From contig JALJCO010010529.1 in the NCBI GenBank assembly GCA_023101725.1, forward strand, positions 248,001 through 312,000: a stretch of 64,000 bases of DNA. The letters are read 5' to 3'. This stretch comes from Atherinomorus stipes (Eukaryota; Chordata; Actinopteri; Atheriniformes; Atherinidae). Positions 37,740 through 48,608 of this stretch are shown here, one piece after another. The position numbers and the translations under genes are program-made. The notes under the pieces are model-generated. The model made no database searches. It was not told the origin of the DNA and saw nothing but the letters and a program-made list of their open reading frames with translations. The stretch's first letter is position 1. Each line of letters starts with the position of its first letter.

Positions 37740-40700
37740 CACCTTTAAAAAAGTGTATCAACTGTAGAGATAATGTACTTGTTTGTGATCAAATTATGGG
37801 AATGATTGGGAGTTTTTATCTTTTTTTGACAGGTCATTGTGCTGGTATTATACTATGTCTCACCCACATTGTGCTGAATGTGGAACCTAAACTAAAGAAA
37901 ATTTTACCCCCTTGACACCATTTCTTCATTTAGAACATATTCCTTTGTTTTCTCGTGTTCTATATGAGGAACTAAAGCCTCTAACCATAAACACATTCAC
38001 AGCCTATGATGATGTCACATAAAGGATCCTCAGAGCTGGACTGTAAGTGTTTCCTCTCACACGTCCCTGACTCGTGAAAGACTCCTTTTACTCCTGATGC
38101 TGACGTTGAACTGAAGAACGTCTTCAGCTGAGTCAGCAGCTGGCTGAATGCTCATTCTTTTTAAACAAAGTGGATTCAGAGACTGAACTGAGCATCATGG
38201 TGAACGTTAATCCAACAGATCTGTACTGTGATGTTTCGGGAGCATTTAAGCTCTGTCTGCCTCCAGCTGACTCCCCAGCTCATCTGCGGCTGAAAATATC
38301 AGAAAATAGTTTAAAATGTGACATTTTATCTGGAAAAATAAACTCTAAATCAGTTTTCCCACGCATGTTTTAGCAGACGCGTGAATGAACATCAGATGAT
38401 TTCTGTTTAGCTTCACATCATCCGTCACTTACATTTCACTCCATTTGTATCCGGATCAATAAAACGACTGATCAGTTCAGCTTTTCTTTCTTTCTCTGAT
38501 GCCCCCCCTCTTCCTGCTGTGCTGTCCCTGTTCTGCCACTGGTGTCAGCACTGAGACGGCTCCCTGTCCCTGATGTCCCTCCTCCTCCTGATCTCCTTCA
38601 TTTCCTCTGCTCTCTCGGTGTCTGGCAGCGGCCGAGGTCACGTGATGCTTTAATCCCCTGGGATTTTCTGCCAGGCGTGCTCTGCCTTCTCCTCTCCTGC
38701 AGCATTATCAGGCTACCTGTCCTGATCTGCCGTTAGCTGCCGCTGCTGTGTGGGGGGTTGAGGACCGTCCTGTCCTGGCATGTTCAGACTGATACTTTCT
38801 GCATGAGGCTGGTGAGTCTATTCTGTTATGTAACAGGTTTTAGTCTGCAGTTATCTATGTATCAGTGTTGAAGGCTTGAACAGAGGAGTGTGTGTGAAGC
38901 AGACCTTCACCTGCTGCTCTACCTGATCAGCTGCTGCTTCCTTTTATGTTGATGATGTTCTGTGTTCATCTCTGCGGGACCATCACAGTGATTCCAGCCT
39001 CCGCCTTGGAAATATAACTGCTGCACTAAAAGATGGATCCTTGAAAAAAAATGTCAGTTTTCTAAACTTGAGTTAACTGGACTAATGTGACCAATCTGAA
39101 CTGATATGGACTAGAATGGTGCACTCAAAGAAGTGAATTAGGACAGCTGTCGGCTTATGTAAACCATTTATTTTCAGTTAACATATAAACAGTTAGTTGG
39201 GTTAAATCATTTTTTAACGTTATCTTAAAGGGGCAGTTCAGGATTTTTTACATAGGGCCTCATTCTGGAGTGAGCTAGGGTCCTACTCATCACTGGAGAC
39301 AGTTTCATCTTATTCCATCTCATATTCTTGTTACTGGTGGTCCCTGATGCTAATGCTAGGCTAGCAGCCTGTTATTAATGACGGCATGTCATTAATAACA
39401 ATCATATCCACTCCACAGAACACCTGAGGAAATCAGTTAAAACACAAGTCTATCTGTGGAAATGCCATGTTAACAACATGTTAAAAATAAAACTTTGCAT
39501 TACATTTTGATAGGAAAGAGTCTTAGCAGCAACACATTTTTACTTCCGGTATTTAGCAGCGGAGAGATATACAAAGTCTGTGGCGTGTCTGTTTGTTTTG
39601 AACTGCATCGCTCTTCTGTCTTCCCACCCAGTAAATAATTATTTACTGGGACCAGTAAATAATTATTTTCTTACCGTTGACTTCCAGTCATGTAGGCACC
39701 ATGGACCTGGAGGAGATGGGCGTGACTTTGGCTCCCCATTGACCGTTTTCTTAATGAATGCATACATTCAGAGATCTGAAAGCACAGCAACCTTTACCGA
39801 TGTTGCATTGTTACACAGTTTTTCTAACAGGGTCAAATGCTGAATTAGGTAATAGAATTGTCTAGGAGAAAAAAAAATCACTGAATTATTAAATTAATGG
39901 TGGAGCGTTTTCATTCACTGCACCGCGTAAAAGGGGAGGGAGGAGTACAGGGAGACGTTTCTGCCTTATGTTTCTGCAAAATGTTATGCTGTGAAACAAA
40001 CTTGTTGTGGCTTATTTAGCTAGTAAATAATTATTTTGCCTCCAAAACTCTTTTCTCAGTGTTGTATTTGTTGTTTCATAGAAGTAAACAGCTGATCAGA
40101 TGATGAAGGTGTCACTAAAGTAAAATAAATATTGGCATCAAAGACACTTTTCCACTTGAAGCGGACAATCGCATTCAAAGCTAGTTTTCTCAGATTTTTG
40201 GTCAGAAACAGGCATTTTCGCTGCAACAAAGCCATGTTCTACTGCAGATTACTAAAGAATGGAAAAAGCTAGAAACAAATGTTTTTTTTCTGATAAAAGA
40301 AGAGAGTCTAAGCTTTCCTTTGGTACATTTAGTGTTTGCATTGGCATAGTACACAATATTCTGTGGATCTCCCAAAATCAGTGAAAACGCTTAAAAATCC
40401 TGGCAATATGGAGCTCTGCTCGGAAAAGGTCTGGCAGTCAATGAGTTAAAGGCAAACTTTCATTTTAAACATGTGTAGAAGCCATTGTAGTGTATCAGGT
40501 CCACACTGAACATTGCCAGTGCAAAAAGTCCAAATACTAGTCCAACGGGGCTTTCCTGACAGGAAATGACAGAAAATTCCTGTCACCCCCGTGTGAAACA
40601 GCGCCCCCAGCAACAAACAGGACGTGACGTAGGGATAGGCGAACGCTCTGACTCTGCTGACATGAACATGGATCACAGCACGACTCTGAATGTGACATTC

Positions 40701-41328
40701 ATCACAGCTTTAATGCTGAAGGCCACATATATATATGTAGAGACATGAAAATGTGGAAAATAACATTGAAAAAAAAGATTTTCTAAGTCACCTCTCAGCT
40801 AGTTTTCATTTTGAGATCATGTGTACAAGATGCTTGGTGTCACACATTTAGACCTTCTACGGTCTTTACACCGTTTAAAAAATCTGTTCCTGTTTATCGG
40901 ATTAATTTCATTATATTTCAGCAACCATCATTATGTATTTGTTGAGGTTTTCAGTGTGTTTAAGCGACAGTTGCTGATAAATCTCCATTTAGAGGAGACG
41001 GAGTCCGCTCCAGCGGATGACCTGGGGCATGAATGGGGTCGAACAGCGACTGCGTCCGTGTGTTTACTCCCACCAACGACCGGCTCCCTTACGCCTCAAC
41101 AAACCCAGCAGCAGGACATTTTCCCTTTGACTCTGTCCACAGATGTCTCTGCCGACAGCAACACCGTGTCACGGCTCATACAAAGCGCAATTACATATTT
41201 TTGGAGACCAAATGTGGAGAAAAGTCGAGTTAGCCGCTGAAAGTGGCCGAGGAGCCGATATCAACCGTCCTGGAAGCCAAATGTGAGCTCAGTCTGGAGG
41301 GACGACAGTTTCCTCCCTCTTCTAGTTA
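37740..41328. other. Long stretch without a recognised gene
   Basis: Composition is ordinary. A small palindrome built on AGTAAATAATTATTTACT lies at about 39630-39648. TTAAAGGGGCAGTTCAGGA at about 39226 resembles one end of a TTAA-target MITE without a partner. A 139-codon frame at 40821-41240 has no domain. Coding exons of a long gene cannot be excluded. Confidence 0.4.
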
Positions 41329-41336
41329 CTCTGTGG

Positions 41337-41830
41337 TAGGGCTGGACGATATAGAAAAAAAGATTATCGATCAAAAAATATCTGTATCGATCGATATTGA
41401 TATTTATAAAAAGAAAAAGAAAAAAAAAGCCATCATCAAATTCAGAGCTATTTTAGCTGCAGCCCTGGCCATTTAAGCTTTTGCTGAATGACCTACTTAT
41501 AATATAGTTCACACTAAAGCCGTTTTCAGACTTGCATTGTACCGATACGCATGTCTGAATGCAAACGTTATAATGGACAGTCTGAAATATTACGGCTTTC
41601 CAGTGGAAGTCTGAAAGGAGCATAACACTGAATTCCAGTTCAGTCTTTGCCTGGGTCTGCGTTCGTGATTGGTTTGGTGGAAGTAGTGACTGCAGCATCA
41701 TGCTACACGAAAGGCTACAGTAGAAAACTGGGCTTCTATATTGAACTTTTATTGACCCCTTTTTTTTTTATATTGAAAAAACCTCTATTGATCGATATAT
41801 ATATTGATATTGAATTATCGTCCAGCCCTA
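41337..41830. mobile_element. hAT MITE, 494 bp
   Basis: The termini are TAGGGCTGGACGATATAG and the inverted ATTATCGTCCAGCCCTA. A perfect 8-bp duplication CTCTGTGG is at 41329-41336 and 41831-41838. Subterminal ATCGAT motifs occur on both sides. Confidence 0.93.
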
Positions 41831-41932
41831 CTCTGTGGTCAGAAACCCGCGCTTTTGTCCTGAAAAGGCAGCGGAAAAAACACAGCGTCCTGCTCTGATG
41901 CGGCGGCAGTCCTGCGAGCTGAGGGCAGACTG

Positions 41933-42413
41933 ATGCTGCGTTCCATTTTCATCTGAACTGGGAAGTGGGAACTGGGGGGTGACGTCACACCCGACCAACT
42001 TGCGTTCCAGCTCACTGGCCGGAAAACCAGTTAGCAACCTAGCAAAACAACGTGTTTGCTAAGGCTATTGTTATTAGCCGTTGTTGGCACAGCTGGTGAT
42101 GTAGTTCACATATACGACATGGAAAATGTGAATTACACTACAGCAGCTTCCCTGTACATCTGTATAGACCAATACTACGTGTACGACTGATTTATGCAAC
42201 AAAATATAAGTAAGAAGTGTAAATATATGTAACATCACAGAAGCTTCTAAAACTGCTAACACAGGGCGCGGCCATCTTTAAATCTGAACTCGGAGCTGCG
42301 AGAGTTGTCCGACTTTCCGAGTGGGAAATCCGACTTCAGGGGGCCGTTCCAGTTGAAACTTCCTAACCGGAACTGGGAATTTCCGACTTCCGAGTTCAAA
42401 TGGAACGCAGCAT
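41933..42413. mobile_element. TIR element of about 480 bp, class uncertain
   Basis: ATGCTGCGTTCCAT at the left is mirrored by ATGGAACGCAGCAT at the right. Inner GGGAAGTGGGAACTGGG-type and CCGGAACTGGGAATTTCC segments also pair imperfectly. No target duplication was convincing. The interior has no coding potential. Confidence 0.6.
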
Positions 42414-43815
42414 AAGTCATCTCTCCCTGGTTTGTGAGCTGGACGCCACCGCTCTCTCCGTAGGAAAACAATGGGACGCAAAGTGTTTTTTTTCACCACG
42501 GATCATGTGTACGGGCATTTATGAGTCCTGCCTCCGGATTTGAGCTCTTGATGTTGAGAGGAACAGAAACAAACACTGAAACCTGTAGAAACTCAGCAGC
42601 TGCGCCAGCTAAAGCTAAGCTAACGTTTTGGTTTCTACGTCCCGCTGTTGCTGAGTCAGTTCAAGGAGAAAAGGGAGGTTTCTGGCGGTGATCAAGAAGG
42701 TGCTGGCCAGGAGAGTTCAGCCTCAGCTGTAGAGGTGAGGTTCAGAAAGAAGACGGATGTTCAGAAAGATGATGTCTAGCTGCTAATTGGCTGTTGTCTC
42801 GCCATTTATCTGTTATTGTTTTGCATTGCTCAGCTGTGGAATTCACAGGACTTCACCTGCTCTGACGTCAGAGGTCACATGATTCCAAAACTATGCGGTG
42901 ATTGTGAAGGAGAGTTTTATCCCCTCCCCTTCCCTTTTTAAGTAATACTTCCGGGTTCTAACAGTTACTGTCTCATCTTAGGGAAGGATTTTCTGCCTTT
43001 ATAAAGAACATGAAACATACACTTTACCATCAAATCACAGAGATTTTGGCTGAGAATCAGACCTCAGTCCACCTCAATATCACAAGAACACATGAAATAT
43101 AGGGATTTGAATGCGGTCCCAACGCTTATTTCCAAATAAATAAATAAAAATGGATGTTTTCTAATGCAGAATAATATCATTTTCGTAATTTCAGCACTTT
43201 GTGGTAAACTATTCTGTTTCTGTTATTTTGTGTGTGCTTGTGATTTGCGTGAATTTATCCACCGTTCCCACCAACGTCAGACTTGTATCATTTGTGGGTC
43301 TGTCCCGGCTGCATCATAATCAGCGACATTAAGTTTTACATAAAAGGCTTCCTACTGCAGGTTTGACTGGGACTATCATTTTATTTCAGAATTATTTTTA
43401 CAACTTTTCCATGGATCACATTAAACCCGTCTGACCACTCTTCTCCATTTGTTTGCGCATTCACAATTACCCCCAAAAAGCAGACTTTCTGAGCAAACGG
43501 ACAGTTCCAATCAAAAAGGCTGGTGTGGATGGGCCTTTTAGATCTCATTTGTTGTTTAAAAATAGAAGTGGGCAGCATTGAGTACAACCCCCCTCAGCAT
43601 GCACAGTATTCATATAGCAGCAGCAGGGTATAACCAGTGAGCCCTGTGGGTGTGTCCAAATGTCATTTAGCAGGGCCACATGGTTGCAGTGAAGATAATC
43701 TCAGTCAAGTCCTCCGAAATCCTCCTAGCAGAGCTCATCAGAGCCAAAGAGGGATGAGGAGGCTTTGACACAGAGCCACTCTGATAGTACCGATGATGGA
43801 GGAGATGATGACACT
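42414..43815. other. Intergenic, no gene recognised
   Basis: No tandem repeats, inverted ends or domain-bearing frames found. The segment is AT-rich after 43000. Confidence 0.4.
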
Positions 43816-43818
43816 CAG

Positions 43819-43911
43819 TGTGTGTGTGTTTGGTTGGTGTGGGTGCGTGTGTGTGTGTGTGTGTGTGTGTGTATGGGGGGGGGGGGGGGGGGGGGGGGGG
43901 GCGGCAGTGAT
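43819..43911 (+). repeat. (TG)n followed by a 37-base G run
   Basis: A (GT)n tract interrupted by a few other steps passes through TATG into an unbroken run of about 37 G. Strong quadruplex potential; length may be unreliable in an assembly. Confidence 0.93.
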
Positions 43912-44639
43912 AAGATCTTCAAACAATTAAACACTTATTTGGCTATGTAAAAGTAGCCAGAGGTCTGTATAAGCCTGTCTGCTAAAGAACAATGTACAGA
44001 AATATAAATCAGTTGACTAATTTCGTGGTAATTCCAGAAAGATGAAGCTGGTCACTCATCTGGCTTTATTTTGTTATGCTAGGTTTCAGTTTGTGAAGGA
44101 GGACAGGGCTGCTGCTGCGAGCTGTTTGGCTTTCCTTAGCACACCTGCCTCATAGCACCCCACCAACACCATTTTTACCAGTGCAGCTGGCTTTCAAATT
44201 TAATTCTCAGGGTTAACACTCAGGCATCAGTTCAATTTCCCACCCCATGAAGTTATTAAGGACAAAAATTTCCATTTCAAGGAACTAACATTAAACTCTA
44301 TATAGCCTATTTTTCTATTTTTTTCATTAGAAATTTCATGTAAAACTTCTACCCTGCTCAAAATGATCAAACATTCAAAGACATTTAGGGTTTTCAACAG
44401 TAGTTTGATTAGGCTAGTTAAAGTGGAAAAGCAAAGCTCAACCAACCTAACTTTATTTACTAGATTGAGTCCTGGTCTTATCCATAATTATATACCAAAT
44501 GTGAAAAATATAAGCATATAAAAGAAAAAGGTTGCGAAGTTTGACGTTTTTAGGAAAATCTGCGCCGTCATCTTGCAGTACTCTAAGCTCTGACCCACCG
44601 GGTTGGTTAGTCCTGTGGTCCTGAATGAGAGTACTTAAC
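43912..44639. other. Intergenic, no gene recognised
   Basis: Nothing identifiable between the G run and the 22-bp minisatellite. Confidence 0.4.
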
Positions 44640-47625
44640 TGTACTGCTGATGTTTAAACTGTTAGCAGCTGATTTGTGAGCTGTTAGCTGCTGATGTTTA
44701 AACTGTTAGCTGCTGATATGTGAGCTGTTAGCTGCTGATGTTACAGCTGTTAGCTGCAGATGTTTAAACTGTTAGCTGCTGATTTGTGAGCTGTTAGCTG
44801 CTGATGTTACAGCTGTTAGCTGCTGATGTTTAAACTGTTAGCAGCTGATATGTAAGCTGTTAACTGCAGATGCTTAAAATGTTAGCTGATGACAGTACAG
44901 CTGTACGCTGCTTTTGTTTAAACTGTTAGCAGCTGATATGTGAGCTGTTAGCTGCTGATGTTACAACTGTTAGCTGCTCATGTCAGTACTGTTAGCTGCT
45001 GACATTACAGCTGTGAGCTGCTGATGTTTAAACTGTTAGCAGCTGATATGTGAGCTGTTAGCTGCTGACGTTACAGCTGTTAGCTGCTGATGTTTAAATT
45101 GTTAGCAGCTGATATGTGAGCTATTAGCTGCTGATGTTACAGCTGTTAGCTGCTCATGTTAGTACTGTTAGCTGCTGATGTTTAAACTGTTTGCTGCTGA
45201 TATGTGAGCTATTAGCTGCTGATGTTACAGCTGTTAGCTGCTCATGTTAGTACTGTTAGCTGCTGATGTTTAAATTGTTAGCAGCTGATATGTGAGCTAT
45301 TAGCTGCTGATGTTACAGCTGTTAGCTGCTCATGTTAGTACTGTTAGCTGCTGATGTTTAAACTGTTTGCTGCTGATATGTGAGCTATTAGCTGCTGATG
45401 TTACAGCTGTTAGCTGCTGATGTTTAAACTGTTAGCTGCTGATGTTATGCCTGTTAGCAGCTGATGTTAGTACTTTTAGCAACTAATGTTACAGCTGTTA
45501 GCAGCTGATGTTAGTACTATTAGCAGCTGATGTTAGTACTTTTAGCTATTGATGTTACAGCTGTTAGCAGCTGATGTTCGTACTTTTAGCTACTAATGTT
45601 ACAGCTGTTAGCAGCTGATGTTAGAACTGTTAGCTGCTGATGTTATGCCTGTTAATAGCTGATGTTAGTACTTTTAGCTACTGATGTTACAGCTCTTAGC
45701 AGCTGATGTTAGTACTGTTAGCAGCTGATGTTAGTACTTTAAGCTGCTGATGTTACAGCTGTTAGCAGCTGATGTTTAAACTGTTAGCTGCTGATATGTG
45801 AGCTGTTAGCTGGTGAAGTAACAGCTGTTAGCAGCTGATGTTAGTACTGTTAGCTGCTGACATTATTGCTGTTAGCAGCTGATGTTTAAACTGTAAGCTG
45901 GTGATGTTAGTACTGTTAGCTGCTGATGTTACAGCTGTTAGCCGCTGATGTTTAAACTGTTAGCTGCTGATATGTGAGCTTCTAACTGCTGATGTTTACA
46001 CTGTTAGCTGCTAATGTTACAGCTGTTACCTGATGTTTAAATTGTTAGCAGCTGATATGTGAGCTGTTAGCTGCTAACGTTACAGCTGTTCACTGCTGAT
46101 GCAAGTGCTGTTAGCTGCTGACGTTACAGCTGTTAGCTGCTGATGTTTAAACTGTTCGCAGCTGATATGTGAGCTGTCAGCTGCTGACATTACAGCTGTT
46201 AGCTGCTGATTTTTTAAACTGTTCGCAGCTGATATGTGAGCTGTCAGCTGCTGATCTTTAAACTGTTAGCAGCTAATGTTATGCCTGTTAGCAGCTGATG
46301 TTAGTACTTTTAGCTACTGATATTACAGCTGTTAGCAGCTGATGTTCGTACTTTTACCTACTGATGTTACAGCTGTTAGCAGCTGATGTTCGTACTTATA
46401 GCTACTGATGTTACAGCTTTTAGCAGCTGATGTTAGTACTGTTAGCTACTAATGTTACAGCTGTTAGCAGCTGATGTTAGTACTGTTAGCAGCTGATGTT
46501 AGTACTTTTAGCTACTGATGTTACAGCTGTTAGCAGCTGATGTTCGTACTTTTAGCTACTAATGTTACAGCTGTTAGCAGCTGATGTTAGAACTGTTAGC
46601 TGCTGATGTTATGCCTGTTAATAGCTGATGTTAGTACTTTTAGCTACTGATGTAACAGCTCTTAGCAGCTGATGTTAGTACTGTTAGCAGCTGATGTTAG
46701 TACTTTAAGCTACTGATGTTACAGCTGTTAGCAGCTGATGTTCATACTTTTAGCTGCTGATGTTACAGCTGTTAGCAGCTGATGTTTAAACTGTTAGCTG
46801 CTGATATGTGAGCTGTTAGCTGGTGAAGTAACAGCTGTTAGCAGCTGATGTTAGTACTGTTAGCTGCTGACGTTATTGCTGTTAGCAGCTGATGTTTAAA
46901 CTGTAAGCTGTTGATGTTAGTACTGTTAGCTGCTGATGTTGCAGCTGTTAGCCGCTGATGTTTAAACTGTAAGCTGCTGATATGTGAGCTTCTAACTGCT
47001 GATGTTTACACTGTTAGCTGCTAATGTTACAGCTGTTACCTGATGATGTTTAAATTGTTAGCAGCTGATATGTGAGCTGTTAGCTGCTAACGTTACAGCT
47101 GTTCACTGCTGATGCAAGTGCTGTTAGCTGCTGACGTTACAGCTGTTAGCTGCTGATGTTTAAACTGTTTGCAGCTGATATGTGAGCTGTCAGCTGCTGA
47201 CATTACAGCTGTTAGCTGCTGATGTTTAAACTGTTCGCAGCTGATATGTGAGCTGTCAGCTGCTGATGTTTAAACTGTTAGCAGCTAATGTTATGCCTGT
47301 TAGCAGCTGATGTTCGTACTTATAGCTACTGATGTTACAGCTTTTAGCAGCTGATGTTAGTACTGTTAGCTGCTGATGTTACAACTGTCAGCAGCTGATG
47401 TTTAAACTGTTAGCTGCTGATATGTGAGCTGTTAGCTGGTGACGTAACAGCTGTTAGCAGCTGATGTTAGTACTGTTAGCTGCTGACGTTACAGCTGTTA
47501 GCTGCTGATGTTTAAACTGCTCGCAGTTGATATGTGAGCTGTTAGCTGCTGATGTTACAGCTGTTAGCTGCTGATGTTTAAACTGTTAGCAGCTGATATG
47601 TGAGCTGTTAGCTGCTGATGTAAGG
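44640..47625 (+). repeat. 22-bp minisatellite, about 135 units
   Basis: Units are GTTAGCTGCTGATGTT plus a variable six-base tail. The main variants are ACAGCT, TAAACT, AGTACT and the GTTAGCAGCTGATATGTGAGCT form. The variants follow each other in recurring order (for example TAAACT then TGTGAGCT then ACAGCT), giving higher-order periods of about 66-110 bases. A stretch around 45600-46080 recurs at about 46560-47100. CAGCTG and AGCT palindromes are very frequent. Confidence 0.95.
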
Positions 47626-48546
47626 ACTTGAGCTGGTTTTTCCATCCATCCATTCATTAATAGAGGGGACTGAAAACTGCAGGTTCTGGTTGCTGAAGCC
47701 AAACTAGGTTCTGGTTCTGATAAATCGAGGTTCTGTCTCAGCCTCCTCCTATTCATGTGCATCACTTCCTTACCATGTCTGATGTTTTCTGATCCTTGAC
47801 ATCTGTCTGTTGTAAAAAGGGACCTGGACAATAAAGTTTTCCCACTGGTGTGTTAGCCATGTGGTGAAAAGTAAATGTGCACACAAATGGACTCCATGAG
47901 GACTGATGAAGTGAAGGGAGGAGCAACGGGACTGAGAGGATTCCTTCCAGGCTGAAGGCGCTGAATCAGCTGAGGATGCAGCTCTCATCCATGAAGCTGC
48001 GGGCAGTGAGAGAGGGACAAAGAGGCGAGATGTGGAGAGAGAGAGAGCGAGTGAGGGAGGGAGGGATGTCTAGTAGGAGCCAGGCGGAGATGTTCAGCAG
48101 CATCCGTCTTTGTCTCTCATCGTCTCCTTTGCTTCTGGTTCATGTCCAATCCAGAGGAAGATGCTGAAGTTCCGCGTGGACAGAAGAGTCAGGTATGTTG
48201 GAGGAGGAAGAGGAGGAGGAGGAGAGGCTGATGCAGGGTGGGTGGTCAGAGGCTTGGAGGTCACAGAGGACTGCAATGCAGTGGCAGCAGGAGCCCAGAG
48301 ACCCTGCTGTGCTGCTTACTAGATGGAGGACACTGTTGGCTTGTTTTCTCTGGTTAGTTACTGATCATCCAGCTGCTTCTCAGCCAGTCGTGTTTTTCAC
48401 CTCATCTAGATGCAAATTTCAGTTTCTAAACAATTTAGGAAAAATTAAAACACATTTAAAGTTTGGTGTTAAACTCAAGTTCTGCTTGTTCGAATACCTT
48501 CCACACCACTACCACGTACCAGGTTTTCTTTCAGAGCAGACTACCC

Positions 48547-48548
<2 letters not shown>
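47626..48548. other. Low-repeat stretch with possible exon
   Basis: A purine-rich GAGAGAGAG segment near 48030-48065 and a GGAGGA segment near 48197-48225 are the only repeats. See the candidate exon at 48161. Confidence 0.4.
48161..48192 (+). other. Candidate first coding exon ending at a strong donor
   Basis: ATG at 48161 opens MLKFRVDRRVR and is followed at 48193 by GTATGT, a strong 5' splice site, with an A at -3 of the ATG. The segment lies in one of the few transposon-poor stretches. No downstream exon was recognised, so this is only a candidate. Confidence 0.2.

Positions 48549-48605
<57 letters not shown>
48549..48605. repeat. (TA)n microsatellite, left part
   Basis: An uninterrupted AT run directly left of the ZBED1-like hAT element. 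The matching run at 52664-52694 on the far side of two hAT elements was probably once continuous with it. Confidence 0.95.

Positions 48606-48608
<3 letters not shown>

Noticed and set aside
40821..41240. 139-codon frame as a gene
   Set aside because: No domain or splice structure recognised; hydrophobic start then random-looking sequence.
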